Part shown: piece by piece, positions 15,570-24,919 of the stretch
How positions within the stretch are numbered: the first letter of the stretch is position 1
Layout of the letters: the number at the start of each line of letters is the position of its first letter
Assembly: GCA_018400955.1 (NCBI GenBank)
Contig: JAGYLH010000005.1
Span: 1-64,000, forward strand
DNA length: 64,000 nt
Direction: 5' to 3'
From: Bacteroidales bacterium
GTDB lineage: Bacteria > Bacteroidota > Bacteroidia > Bacteroidales > F082
Made by a program: the position numbers and the translations under genes
Notes under the pieces: model-generated
Databases searched by the model: none
Told to the model about the DNA's origin: nothing
The model's input: the letters and a program-made list of their open reading frames with translations, nothing else

Positions 15570-18239
15570 TTAATCAATCGATTGGTTGATTGAGAAGTGA
15601 AACTGGCTGCCATTGGCACCCGGTATGCCCTGAATTTCGTCAAAGCCATAACCCCAATCAAGGCCAAGCAATCCAAACATAGGCAGGAATACGCGCACCC
15701 CAAAACCAGCTGAACGTTTCACATCGAAGGGATTGAACGAGCCAAATCCAAGCCAGGAGTTACCGGCTTCAACAAAGGTAAGGGCATATATAGTAGCACT
15801 GGGATTGAGCGAAAGCGGGTAGCGCAACTCCAAAGTATATTTGGTAAATACATTGCCACCAATATTTTTGTCCTGATAATACAGTGGTGTAACGGTTTCG
15901 TTTCCATAGCCCCTCATGCCGATAATTTCCCGTCCATCAAGGTTGTTATAACCCGAGAGCCCATCACCGCCCAGATAGAAGCGTTGAAAAGGTGTTATAC
16001 CTATATCGTCGTTATAATTACCCAGGAACCCAAACCTTATCCTGGTGGCAAGCACCAGCTTTTCAACAGGCTCGATATACCAGGAAGTATTGATTTTCCA
16101 CTTATGGAACTCAACCCATTTAAACCGGTCGTTTTCTTCAAGTTGGGTATAATCCTTGTTGTTAAATGCCGAATAGGGCGGAGTTACCTCCAGCGAAATG
16201 GAGAAATCAGAACCCGAACGGGGATAAATTGGCTGACTTATTGAGCTTCGGCCAAAAACGATGTTATAACTGAAAACGTTGAAAGAACCTGTTCCCGTTC
16301 CCACTTTAAATATCTGTGCATAGTTATTCAGGTCATAGCGTTGCAGGTTAATGGCCTGGTATAGTGTGAAAAAGTCATCGGGCCATTGAAGCCTTTTGCC
16401 TAATCCTATTGTTAAGCCATTGATTTTGAATGTTGCACGATTGGTATCTGATTTGGGAAGTGCATTTGAAAATGTTGAATGGAAATAGGACAAGGTAAGC
16501 GATGTTGGTTTGCGGCCTCCAAGCCAGGGCTCTGTAAATGAAGCACTATAGCTCATATACCCACTTCCGTAAGTTTGAAAACGAAGTGCAAGTTTTTGTC
16601 CGTCTCCTGATGGAATTGGGCGCCAGGCTTCTTTCTTTAAAACATTCCGCATGGAGAAATTATTGAATGACAATCCCAATGTGCCCAATATACGTCCATA
16701 ACCCCATCCACCTGAAAGCTCTATCTGGTCAGCTGATGTTTCTTCAACCGTATATTCAATGTCAACCGTTGATTCGGACGGGTTCGGAATGGGGTTTGGT
16801 ACAATAGACTCAGGATTAAAATACCTTAGGTTGGCCAATTCGCGGACCGTACGGATAATATCGGAACGGCTGAACAATTGGCCAGGCCTTGTGCGCAATT
16901 CGCGAATAACCACATGGTCGTTGGTTTTGGTGTTGCCCTTGATCGAAACATTGCTAATGCGTGCCGGACTGCCTTCCCTTATTCTGATCTCCAAATCGAT
17001 ACTGTCATTTTCCACCAATACTTCTACAGGATCTGCACTAAAAAAAAGATAGCCGAAATCCATATACTGCGAAGTAACATCCATACCGTTCGGGTTGTAA
17101 TTCAGATTGGTTTCGAGTAGTTCGCGGTTGTAAACATCGCCTTTTTGAATGCCTAATATGGCTGAAAGTGCCTCGGATGGGTAAATGGTGTTTCCTACCC
17201 ATTTAATATCCCTGTAATAATATTGGTTGCCTTCGTACACTTCGAGATCGATATGCAGGTATTCGCCATCAAAATAAGCAGAATCGTTTACGACCTTTGC
17301 GTCTCGGTAACCCTTTGAATTGTATTTATTTACAATTAATACCTTATCTTCATCATAATTATTTTCGATATACTTGGATGATTTTAGGATGCGGACGCGG
17401 TAATTGTCGGTAAAATACGCTTCAATGCCCTGAAGAGCGCGTAATGGCTTAAGTCTTAATAAATCAGTGGCTGTATTCACCACCAATGGGCCAAGCGGAT
17501 CGAGGGGGTTGAATGCTCCCATTTCTTTGGTTTCGCGCATGGCTGACCGCACTTGTTCGTCAGTAAAACTTTCGTTTCCACTTATATTGATGCTTCCAAT
17601 CCTCACTTTTGTATTTTTATCAACATCGATTATCAAGGAGATGTAATTCTCTCGGTCTTCATCTTTTTCTTGTTTTATTTCGACTTGTGTATTCAGGAAG
17701 CCTTTTTCGGAAAAATGATCCTTGATAATATTTGATATACGCATAAACAGGTGATCAGTAGCTACATCACCCCTGGTCAGGTTTATTTTAGCGCGAATAT
17801 CATCGGCTTCGGATTTGCGAATTCCTTCAAATGAAAACCGTGAAACGCGTGGTCTTTCTCTCAAATCAATATTCAGAAACACCTTGCCGCCCTGAATGCT
17901 TGTGGCTGTAATGTTCACATTTTCAAACAAACCCTGATCCCATAGTTTGCGAATGGCTTCTGTAATTTTATCACCAGGCACTTTAACAGTTTGGCCTACA
18001 GATAAGCCCGAAAGCATAATAAGCACTTGTGGATCGAGGTATTGGATGCCTGAAACAGTAATGCCTCCAATTTCATAATCCTTCGGACTGCTATAGTCTA
18101 TGCTTGAAACATCTGAGCCAATCTGAATTTGTGCTAGTGCATTTTTCGGCTGGATGGTAACAACAACCAGGCATGCAATTAACAAAAGATGAATGGTGTG
18201 TTTAATATTTAATCTTCTCCTCATGGCTTTCCGGTTCAC
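15570..18239 (-). CDS. bamA: BamA, outer-membrane protein assembly factor
   Basis: 889 aa. After a signal peptide there are several POTRA repeats (about residues 45-450; for example VKVPGDKITEAIRKLWDQGLFENVNI, and YNRELLETNLNY), then the Omp85 barrel with the conserved FYLGGDGLSGYNNLDGREI and RGYGNE region and a C-terminal strand ending near FHFSINQSID. BamA inserts barrels into the outer membrane. The track start is a GTG that overlaps the uppS stop (GTGA); the ATG five codons in (18224) is an alternative. The gene order uppS-bamA-ompH-ompH supports the assignment. Confidence 0.95.
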   Translation of the reverse strand: MNRKAMRRRLNIKHTIHLLLIACLVVVTIQPKNALAQIQIGSDVSSIDYSSPKDYEIGGITVSGIQYLDPQVLIMLSGLSVGQTVKVPGDKITEAIRKLWDQGLFENVNITATSIQGGKVFLNIDLRERPRVSRFSFEGIRKSEADDIRAKINLTRGDVATDHLFMRISNIIKDHFSEKGFLNTQVEIKQEKDEDRENYISLIIDVDKNTKVRIGSINISGNESFTDEQVRSAMRETKEMGAFNPLDPLGPLVVNTATDLLRLKPLRALQGIEAYFTDNYRVRILKSSKYIENNYDEDKVLIVNKYNSKGYRDAKVVNDSAYFDGEYLHIDLEVYEGNQYYYRDIKWVGNTIYPSEALSAILGIQKGDVYNRELLETNLNYNPNGMDVTSQYMDFGYLFFSADPVEVLVENDSIDLEIRIREGSPARISNVSIKGNTKTNDHVVIRELRTRPGQLFSRSDIIRTVRELANLRYFNPESIVPNPIPNPSESTVDIEYTVEETSADQIELSGGWGYGRILGTLGLSFNNFSMRNVLKKEAWRPIPSGDGQKLALRFQTYGSGYMSYSASFTEPWLGGRKPTSLTLSYFHSTFSNALPKSDTNRATFKINGLTIGLGKRLQWPDDFFTLYQAINLQRYDLNNYAQIFKVGTGTGSFNVFSYNIVFGRSSISQPIYPRSGSDFSISLEVTPPYSAFNNKDYTQLEENDRFKWVEFHKWKINTSWYIEPVEKLVLATRIRFGFLGNYNDDIGITPFQRFYLGGDGLSGYNNLDGREIIGMRGYGNETVTPLYYQDKNIGGNVFTKYTLELRYPLSLNPSATIYALTFVEAGNSWLGFGSFNPFDVKRSAGFGVRVFLPMFGLLGLDWGYGFDEIQGIPGANGSQFHFSINQSID

Positions 18240-18982
18240 TTCTTGTTTAATTGTTCGCTTATTTTGCCGAACCTGCGTTCACGGCATTGAAAATTGAGTA
18301 TGGCTTCATAAAGGTCTTCTTTCCTGAAATCAGGCCAAAATTTAGGTGTAAAATACAGTTCGGCATAGGCAATTTGCCAAAGCATAAAATTGCTGATCCT
18401 GTACTCCCCGCTTGTTCGTATAAGTAATTCGGGGTCGGGCATATTGTATGTTGTTAATAGCTTTTCAATACACTCCTGATCCACCTCTTCAGGTTTACAT
18501 TGTCCATTGGCAATTTCAACGGCCAGTTTTCGTGCGGCCTCAATAATTTCCCAACGGCTTGAATAGCTGAGTGCCAGGGTAAGCGTCATGCGGTCGTTGC
18601 CACTTGTTTCTTCAATGGCTTTGAGCAAGCGGTCGCGGTTTCGCTTTGGTAAGCTTTGCAGGTCGCCAATGGCATTCAGGCGGATATTGTTCTTGTTAAG
18701 GGTGACTATTTCATCATTAATGGTTTGCAACAACAAACTCATCAAAGCATTCACCTCAATTTTGGGCCTGTTCCAGTTTTCGGTTGAAAAAGCATAGAGC
18801 GTTAGGTATGAAATGCCTAATTCGGCAGCACTTTCAGCAGCTTCACGCACGGATTGCACTCCACTTTGGTGCCCAAAAATCCTGTGTTTTCCTTGCTTTT
18901 TGGCCCAGCGTCCATTGCCGTCCATAATGATGGCAACGTGTTGGGGCAAGCGTTCAATATCTATTTTTTCTTTTAAACTCAT
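18236..18982 (-). CDS. uppS: Isoprenyl transferase (undecaprenyl diphosphate synthase)
   Basis: The track start at 19030 overlaps porG; the ATG at 18982 gives MSLKEKIDIERLPQHVAIIMDGNGRWA (248 aa), normal for cis-prenyltransferases. Diagnostic motifs are MDGNGRWAKKQG, YLTLYAFSTENWNRP, ALSYSSRWEI and LLIRTSGEYRISNFMLWQIAYAELYF. The enzyme condenses isopentenyl diphosphates onto farnesyl diphosphate to make the C55 lipid carrier for peptidoglycan and O-antigen. It overlaps bamA by 4 bp and follows porG by 19 bp, so translation is probably coupled. Confidence 0.96.
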   Translation of the reverse strand: MSLKEKIDIERLPQHVAIIMDGNGRWAKKQGKHRIFGHQSGVQSVREAAESAAELGISYLTLYAFSTENWNRPKIEVNALMSLLLQTINDEIVTLNKNNIRLNAIGDLQSLPKRNRDRLLKAIEETSGNDRMTLTLALSYSSRWEIIEAARKLAVEIANGQCKPEEVDQECIEKLLTTYNMPDPELLIRTSGEYRISNFMLWQIAYAELYFTPKFWPDFRKEDLYEAILNFQCRERRFGKISEQLNKK

Positions 18983-19001
18983 TGCGTTTTCAGCTCTTGC
19001 T

Positions 19002-19820
19002 TTACCAGTTTTGAACTCCGTCCAGGTCAAGGCAGTTTGCCTTTTTTATCAGGTTAAATTTGTATGTAAGCGAAATGCCTGCAAAACTAAACCAATCATT
19101 TGTATTCCTGTCACCTCGTTGCATGCCAGGTGAAAAATTACCTGTTGGATCCGTATAATTTGGATTTGGTACAGGCGAAACATTCTGGTTTTCAGGGTAA
19201 ACAGTGCTTATATCATCGATATAATCAGTAAATGTTTTGTGCATGCGCCATTCAAGAGTCATTCCCAATCGCTTTGTCAGGCTGTACTTGATACCCAAAC
19301 CAAATGGAATAGAAAATCCAAATTGGGAATAAGGCTCAGGCCCGACGCGCTCGTCATTGCTGTCAAATGCAAATTGCCCTTCAGTGCCTTCCGGTCGCAA
19401 CAAAACGCCGTCCAAATTGCGTGGTGTAAAGTGAAACAGCGAAATGCCACCAAAAATATAGGGGGACACATAATTTTTTTTGCTTCCTGTGAAGTAGTCA
19501 AAAAAATTGAATTCGGCCATTAAGGAACCGTCATAAATTCTTGATGAAAAGTTCAATGCCCTGTCTTCGTTATGCATTACAACCAGGTCATCGCCAATAA
19601 GGTCGCTTGTAGTAAATGCGAAACTGAATGCCCATCGCGTGCTAATGTTATAGCGGGCAACAGCACCATAGGCAGGTTCTATTTGTTTGAATTGTTGGCT
19701 GGGGTTGATATCGCCAAGATAGTACGAAACACCACCAAACAAACCGGCTTCCAGGGTGTTTTGCGCATACAAGCCCAATGAGGTAACTGTTAAAAATAAA
19801 ATAAAGATTCCTTTTCTCAT
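19002..19820 (-). CDS. porG: PorG-like outer-membrane protein (DUF6089), T9SS component
   Basis: The ATG at 19820 gives MRKGIFILFLTVTSLGLYAQ, a signal peptide; the track start 84 bp upstream overlaps the promoter. The 272-aa protein is an eight-strand-type barrel (SYYLGDINPSQQFKQIEPAYG, SPYIFGGISLFHFTP, GLGIKYSLTKRLGMTLEWRMHKTFTDYIDD). This is the DUF6089 family. From memory, Porphyromonas gingivalis PorG (PG0189), a T9SS outer-membrane component that binds the PorK/N ring, belongs here and sits next to uppS and bamA, the same context. The symbol rests on family plus synteny. Confidence 0.82.
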   Translation of the reverse strand: MRKGIFILFLTVTSLGLYAQNTLEAGLFGGVSYYLGDINPSQQFKQIEPAYGAVARYNISTRWAFSFAFTTSDLIGDDLVVMHNEDRALNFSSRIYDGSLMAEFNFFDYFTGSKKNYVSPYIFGGISLFHFTPRNLDGVLLRPEGTEGQFAFDSNDERVGPEPYSQFGFSIPFGLGIKYSLTKRLGMTLEWRMHKTFTDYIDDISTVYPENQNVSPVPNPNYTDPTGNFSPGMQRGDRNTNDWFSFAGISLTYKFNLIKKANCLDLDGVQNW

Positions 19821-19892
19821 GTATTGCAGCGCGCCTTTCAGGTCTTTGGTTTTGTTTATTTGGCTTTCACCAGTCGGGTTGATTTCAGGGCA

Positions 19893-19900
19893 CAAAATTA
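19893..19900 (-). promoter_or_regulatory. -7 box (TAATTTTG) upstream of porG
   Basis: TAATTTTG on the minus strand lies about 73 bp before the porG ATG at 19820, between nadK and porG. No clear -33 TTG was found. It could start a porG-uppS-bamA-ompH transcript independent of the upstream genes. Confidence 0.4.
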
Positions 19901-19930
19901 TCATTTTTTTTCGATGGTTTTGCCGTCATG

Positions 19931-20809
19931 TTAATTTCTGATATCCAAGCCCCAAAGCAGTTTTTCCCGGATGGTGCCAAAGAAATCCTTGCCCTCCATC
20001 TGCACCAAATTCAGGGTGAAATCTTCTTTGCGAATAATCAGATCGATGGTTTGGTCAATCAACACCGACCTGGAATCCATGCTAAGGGTATATTTGGTGT
20101 GCCTCCCTACAACACAAAGCTTGGTCAGGCTTTTGTCGGGTATAACGATAGGTCTAACACTTAAATTGTGTGTAGCAATGGGTGTAATCACGAAGTTTTC
20201 TGAAGTTGGGGTCAGTATAGGCCCCCCAGCGCTCAGGGAATAGGCTGTAGAACCAGTTGGGGTGGCTATTATCAGACCATCAGCCCAGTACGAATTTACA
20301 AACAGATTATCAATATACACTTTAACTACGATAAGCGATGTGGTGTCGTGCCTGAATACAGTAAGTTCGTTGAGTGCATAGTTGAGATCGCCAAAAATAC
20401 CCTCGGGTTGCTCCAAACGCAAAAGGCTTCGTTTCTCAATACTGTATTTGTTTTCGAAAATATTGTTGATGGCCAGCGCAATTTCTTGTTTCGAAACGCT
20501 TGACAAAAATCCCAAACGCCCCATATTGATGCCGACTACCGGAATACCTGAATCACGCACAATTGGCAATGTATCAAGTAAGGTACCATCGCCTCCAATC
20601 GAGAAAATGCAGTCAGTTTTATTAACAATATCATTATGTCCGCCAAACAGTTCTACCCCGGATGGCAGGTCCACATAATGTTTGATGATTTCGTAGTAAG
20701 GTTTGTAAACATTCAGGTTGGCCCCACGAGCAACCAGTCCTTCAATGAGCTGACGCAAAAACGGGGTACGTTCACCCGAAAATGATTTTCCAAATAATGC
20801 TATGTTCAT
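19931..20809 (-). CDS. nadK: NAD kinase
   Basis: 292 aa with the NAD-kinase signatures GGDGTLLDTL (about residues 74-83), NMGRLGFLS and TPTGSTAYSLSAGGPILTP. It phosphorylates NAD to NADP using ATP in the cytoplasm. The N-terminus MNIALFGKSFS is the first beta strand of the family. It lies between the barrel gene and porG on the same strand, as in many Bacteroidota. Length is normal and no key motif is missing. Confidence 0.96.
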   Translation of the reverse strand: MNIALFGKSFSGERTPFLRQLIEGLVARGANLNVYKPYYEIIKHYVDLPSGVELFGGHNDIVNKTDCIFSIGGDGTLLDTLPIVRDSGIPVVGINMGRLGFLSSVSKQEIALAINNIFENKYSIEKRSLLRLEQPEGIFGDLNYALNELTVFRHDTTSLIVVKVYIDNLFVNSYWADGLIIATPTGSTAYSLSAGGPILTPTSENFVITPIATHNLSVRPIVIPDKSLTKLCVVGRHTKYTLSMDSRSVLIDQTIDLIIRKEDFTLNLVQMEGKDFFGTIREKLLWGLDIRN

Positions 20810-20882
20810 GAATCTGATTGCGTTTGAGGAACAAGATTACAAATTAATGCCATGTGAAACATCATTTTAACAAATTTTAGAG

Positions 20883-22352
20883 TTAAATAGGTGCAACAAA
20901 ATGAATAAAAAAGCCCAATTCCTTGAATTTGTTGATCCCATATTCTAAACGGAAAACCATATCGTAATAAGTCACAAAATCGAGGCCGATGCCACCGCCA
21001 TAAATTAGTTGATTTTGCATACGTGTGTCCGGCCATGGATTTTTGCTGCCCGTATATCCCGCATCAAAAAACAAATTGGCATAGACAGCATAGTGAATTT
21101 TGCTAAACCGTTCGTTTTTAATAATGTTTATGTTTGATACCCTTGGCGTAAGCACAGCAAACTTCAGGTTGTTTTTGCTTATTCCAAAGTTTTCGCCATC
21201 AATTACATACAACTCGAATGTACGCACAAAGTCATTGCCGAAACCCATTCCACGACGCATATGGAAGGGTTGATGGCCTCCGCCTGAAAACTTTGCAGTA
21301 ATATTAGAAGCCCAAAACCATCTCTTGGAAATAGGTTTATAAAAATCGAAGGTTGTTTTCAAGTAGTGAAAGTTTGGCTCTTTTAGCGGAAAACCTATTC
21401 CCCGCTTGTTGAGATCAATCTCAAAGTAATAACCCGACAAGGGGTAGGGGGCATGATCGCGCCTGTCGTGTTTAAACTGATAAGAGAAGATAAAGTAAGA
21501 TGATTTACTGCGCTGCAGACTGGTGAAATCATTGTTTAAGGCGATTAAAGTGTCGGCAAAGTCGAAGCCTTCATAGCCGATTAAGAGCGTATGTAAATTG
21601 CGATGGCCTTTCCGGTAAGTAAGCAACACATTGGCGTAATACTCATTTCGCGTATATGCATTCTCGTCTTTGTAGCGCACCTGTTTGTCGTTGGTAATGG
21701 CATAAGGCATTTCCCTGCTGCGTGAATAACCGGCCCATATGCCCAGCCCAAAGTCCTGTCGGCTCGTTAAATAGGGTATTTCATAGCGTAGCATATAATT
21801 CTGGTTGTATCCGGCTCGCAGCAGCAATTTAAGTTTTTCCATGCGACCCCTGAAATTATTGTGGGTGATGAATACACCATAATTAACACGGGTCCAGTCG
21901 CGGCTTTCGAACCAACTATTAAAATTGCGGTCGGCAAGTTCAAAAATAGGAAGCGGCCATACATACCACATTTCAATAAACTTGTATTCAAGATTGATAG
22001 TGGGGATATCCGTTTTTTGTTTTATGATGTGCAAGGTATCAATTGTTACAAAATTGAACAGACTCCTGTTTAGCAGGTTGGTCCTGCTTTGCATGGCCAG
22101 GTTGCAAAAGGCTTGAAACGAGAGTGTATCGCCCTGGAAAATTTCCATTTCACGATAGATAATGCGGTCGCGCGTTACTTTATTACCCGAAAGGGTTATC
22201 TCACCTACGATTACTTGCTTGTCGGGCTGGGCGAGTTTGCAACTGTCATTGTGAATGAAATTATTAAATGGTCTTGCTTGTTGCGAAAACAATACCGGGG
22301 TGTAAATGAAAAATAGAAGGAAACATGATGCCAAAAAATATAAGATTCGCAT
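20883..22352 (-). CDS. BamA/TamA-like outer-membrane protein with one POTRA domain
   Basis: 489 aa with a signal peptide (FIYTPVLFSQQ). Residues about 45-125 look like a single POTRA domain (VIVGEITLSGNKVTRDRIIYREMEIFQGD). The rest is an Omp85-type barrel with alternating strands and the C-terminal segment YYDMVFRLEYGINKFKELGFFIHFVAPI. It is shorter than BamA and has fewer POTRA domains, so it is an accessory Omp85-family protein. Its client is unknown. It begins 4 bp after the CBS-domain gene, so they are in one operon. Confidence 0.82.
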   Translation of the reverse strand: MRILYFLASCFLLFFIYTPVLFSQQARPFNNFIHNDSCKLAQPDKQVIVGEITLSGNKVTRDRIIYREMEIFQGDTLSFQAFCNLAMQSRTNLLNRSLFNFVTIDTLHIIKQKTDIPTINLEYKFIEMWYVWPLPIFELADRNFNSWFESRDWTRVNYGVFITHNNFRGRMEKLKLLLRAGYNQNYMLRYEIPYLTSRQDFGLGIWAGYSRSREMPYAITNDKQVRYKDENAYTRNEYYANVLLTYRKGHRNLHTLLIGYEGFDFADTLIALNNDFTSLQRSKSSYFIFSYQFKHDRRDHAPYPLSGYYFEIDLNKRGIGFPLKEPNFHYLKTTFDFYKPISKRWFWASNITAKFSGGGHQPFHMRRGMGFGNDFVRTFELYVIDGENFGISKNNLKFAVLTPRVSNINIIKNERFSKIHYAVYANLFFDAGYTGSKNPWPDTRMQNQLIYGGGIGLDFVTYYDMVFRLEYGINKFKELGFFIHFVAPI

Positions 22353-22355
22353 TCA

Positions 22356-23018
22356 TCAGATGTTTAAGTAGTTCATAAGTGAGTCGTACCGCTCACGTAA
22401 GTCATCTAGGTCATCTTGTTCGCTGAAAATAGCTTTGATGTTGTAGTTGTATCGATTGAAAGTTTGCAAAACAGACCCTAATTCAACCCGGTTAATTTTC
22501 AAGGTAACTTCAATCCTGGTTGATTCGGGCCAGGAGTGAACAAAAAGGCTTAGAATTTTGGCATCATTTGATTCAATAATACGGGCTATCTCCGAAAGAG
22601 AATAATCCATCGAACTCATTTCAAGAATGATAACACCACCTGGATCACTTACCGACAATGATTTGGCGAAGTGCTCGAGCAAACTTTGCAAGCTAATGGA
22701 ACCCAAATAGTTATCATTCTCATCAATTACCGGAATGAGGCTAAGGTGTTGCTGCTGCATAAGTCGCAATACATCATAAATATGCTGGTGATCATAAACA
22801 AAGGCGGTTGACAAGGACAAGGTATGGTTCCCTACAGGCTCATCCAGATTGTTAAAATCATAAATATCAAATTCTGAAATAAGTCCGAGAAAGCCCATGT
22901 GATTGACAATAGGCAAGTGCAGCACCCTGAAATCTTCCATCCAGCTTAAAGCAATCCGGCCGGTATCGCTTGTTTTAAGCGGCATTATTCCATCTGTTAT
23001 CATTTGCCTTGCTATCAT
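22356..23018 (-). CDS. CBS-domain protein with an ACT-like C-terminal domain
   Basis: 220 aa. A CBS pair occupies about residues 1-125 (ARQMITDGIMPLKTSDTGRIAL, LPIVNHMGFLGLISEFDIYDF, LSLIPVIDENDNYLGSISLQSLLEHF). After it, residues about 135-205 look like an ACT fold (GGVIILEMSSMDYSLSEIARIIESND, STRIEVTLKINRVELGSVLQTF). Both domains usually sense small molecules, adenine nucleotides for CBS and amino acids for ACT. The regulated partner is unknown. It is located between rsgA and the barrel gene, in the nadK operon. Confidence 0.88.
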   Translation of the reverse strand: MIARQMITDGIMPLKTSDTGRIALSWMEDFRVLHLPIVNHMGFLGLISEFDIYDFNNLDEPVGNHTLSLSTAFVYDHQHIYDVLRLMQQQHLSLIPVIDENDNYLGSISLQSLLEHFAKSLSVSDPGGVIILEMSSMDYSLSEIARIIESNDAKILSLFVHSWPESTRIEVTLKINRVELGSVLQTFNRYNYNIKAIFSEQDDLDDLRERYDSLMNYLNI

Positions 23019-23027
23019 TCCTCAGCT

Positions 23028-23957
23028 TTAGTTGTCGTTGGTAAAATCGCTAAACATCATGTTAACGTAGTTTTTATATCGGAATTGCGCTATTTCCTTG
23101 TTTTCCACAGCTTGTTTCACGGCACAGCCTGGTTCGTGCAGATGGGTGCAGTTGGTAAACCGGCACTGCGGCATCAGGGCACGCATCTCGGGAAATCGCT
23201 GTGCAAGTGTATCACGCTCAAAATCATAAAGCCCAAACTCTTTTATGCCTGGCGTATCCACGAGCCAACCTCCAAATTCCAAAGCATGCATCTCGGCAAA
23301 AGTTGTTGTGTGCTTGCCTTTGTTATGATAGGCCGAAAGCTCGCCGGTTTTCAGGGAGAGTTTCGGGTCAATGGCATTGAGCAGAGCTGATTTTCCTACC
23401 CCGGAATGCCCCGTTAAAAGGCTGATTCTGTCTTTCATTTGAGCTGCAAATGTACCAAGGTTTTGCTTATGTATAGCTGAAACGTGAAAACAAGGATAGC
23501 CTGTAGCACTATAAATGCCTGCCAATTCATTTAAATATTCAGTTTGCTGTTGATCATACAAATCAATTTTGTTGAAAACAATTGCAGCCGGAATATGATA
23601 GGCTTCGGCTGTAACCAGAAAACGGTCAATGAAACCGGTGGATGTGCGTGGATGATCAATTGTTGCGACAAGAATGGCCTGGTCCAGGTTTGCCGCAATG
23701 ATGTGGGAGGCTTTTGACAAGCGGGTAGCCTTACGGATGATGAAATTAGTGCGTTCGTGAACTTCTTTGATTACAGTGTTTTGACTTGTTTCATCAATGG
23801 CAATGGTTACTTTATCGCCCACAGCAATCGGGTTGGTCGTTCTAATACCTTTTAAGCGGAATTGTCCCCTTAGCCTGCATTCGTGATTTTTGCCCTCCTC
23901 ATCCTGGACAATGTACCAGCTGCCTGTTGAACGCAGCACCATGCCTTGCTTTTGCAC
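23028..23957 (-). CDS. rsgA: Ribosome small-subunit GTPase RsgA
   Basis: 309 aa. N-terminal OB-fold (about 5-70), then the circularly permuted GTPase order typical of RsgA: FNKIDLYD (G4) precedes the P-loop GHSGVGKSALLNAI and the G3-like DTPGIKEF. A C-terminal zinc site CRFTNCTHLHEPGCAV completes the family. It acts in 30S subunit maturation. The track start is a GTG; the ATG five codons later (23942, MVLRSTGSWYIV) is equally possible. It is the first gene of the block rsgA-CBS-barrel-nadK. Confidence 0.96.
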   Translation of the reverse strand: MQKQGMVLRSTGSWYIVQDEEGKNHECRLRGQFRLKGIRTTNPIAVGDKVTIAIDETSQNTVIKEVHERTNFIIRKATRLSKASHIIAANLDQAILVATIDHPRTSTGFIDRFLVTAEAYHIPAAIVFNKIDLYDQQQTEYLNELAGIYSATGYPCFHVSAIHKQNLGTFAAQMKDRISLLTGHSGVGKSALLNAIDPKLSLKTGELSAYHNKGKHTTTFAEMHALEFGGWLVDTPGIKEFGLYDFERDTLAQRFPEMRALMPQCRFTNCTHLHEPGCAVKQAVENKEIAQFRYKNYVNMMFSDFTNDN

Positions 23958-24150
23958 GTTATAGTGATTGAATAGGTTCTGGAAGATTGTAAACCTGAAT
24001 AAAATCTTCAGGAAGATAGAATGGTATGCCGACCCAATTTGCAGAAAAAATCCGACATTTGAAATTAATATCTAATTGATGTTCAGTTTTTTTATTCATT
24101 TTCCCCAAATAATTTATTTTAAAAAGTGTGCTAAAAGTACAAACTATTCT

Positions 24151-24158
24151 TATATTTG
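24151..24158 (+). promoter_or_regulatory. -7 box (TATATTTG) for the PrsW-like gene
   Basis: TATATTTG matches the Bacteroidota -7 consensus and lies 25 bp before the ATG at 24183. It overlaps the TTG that the ORF track used as a start, which argues for the downstream ATG. Confidence 0.5.
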
Positions 24159-24182
24159 ACCTCTCAAAAAAAACATAGCTCC

Positions 24183-24863
24183 ATGGATACTTCTACTTTA
24201 ATCGCCTATTTGCAGGCACCCTTAATAGCAATTCTGTTAATATTTTACCTAAAAGTGAAATTCGGCATCAAAAACTGGAAGCAGATTGTGAAAGCTTTGA
24301 TTTTTGGTTTTCTCGCCGTTACCGTACTTTTTTTGTTTGATATTGTTGCCGAAAGTGCTGGTTACGATCAACTCAAAAACCTAAAGCGTAGTGCGTTTTT
24401 CTCTTTTGTAATTGTTGGTTTTGGATCAGAGTTGGGTAAATTTGTGCTCTTACGCTATGTTTTTCTCAGATTAAAGTCCTTCCGTGGCCCATTGGATGGC
24501 GTTATTTATTCCATTTTTATCTCATTGGGCTTTACAATTATAGCACTGCCACTGTTTGGTTTGGGGGTTTTTGCCAAAGAAGTTGATGCACTGTTTTTAT
24601 TTACCTATCCCTTAGCGAATCTTTGTTTTGCAGTTATCATGGGCTTTTTTGTTGGCATGGGTAAACAACGCAAAAACAGGCTTATCGACTCCCTTACGGG
24701 TTTGGGTTCGGCAAGTTTCTTCCATGGGTTCTATTATTTCGCCAACCTTACATCTGACCGCACAATTTTATTGTTTTTTGGCATTGGACTATTTCTGATT
24801 GCCTTTTTACTAGGCGTAAAATCCATCAATGTGAGAGAAAATGATTCCGCATCAAGAGGTTGA
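24183..24863 (+). CDS. PrsW-like membrane protein with degenerate active site
   Basis: Starting at the ATG MDTSTLIAYLQAPLIA, this 226-aa protein has about seven membrane segments. The segment GSELGKFVLLRYVFLRLKS followed by FRGPLDGVIYSIFISLGFT aligns by eye with the PrsW intramembrane protease core (EExxK, then PxDGxxYxxxxGxGF). The canonical EE is reduced to SE and the usual Glu-Asn after GF is absent (GFTIIAL). A later His-containing segment, SASFFHGFYYFANL, resembles the third motif. It may therefore be a non-proteolytic relative, or just a look-alike. It is alone, convergent with dprA. Confidence 0.6.
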   Translation: MDTSTLIAYLQAPLIAILLIFYLKVKFGIKNWKQIVKALIFGFLAVTVLFLFDIVAESAGYDQLKNLKRSAFFSFVIVGFGSELGKFVLLRYVFLRLKSFRGPLDGVIYSIFISLGFTIIALPLFGLGVFAKEVDALFLFTYPLANLCFAVIMGFFVGMGKQRKNRLIDSLTGLGSASFFHGFYYFANLTSDRTILLFFGIGLFLIAFLLGVKSINVRENDSASRG

Positions 24864-24919
24864 GTTTTTGATCCCGTTTTTTTTGGTGGTGAAATCAATC
24901 GCTGTATGAAAATTTCGTG

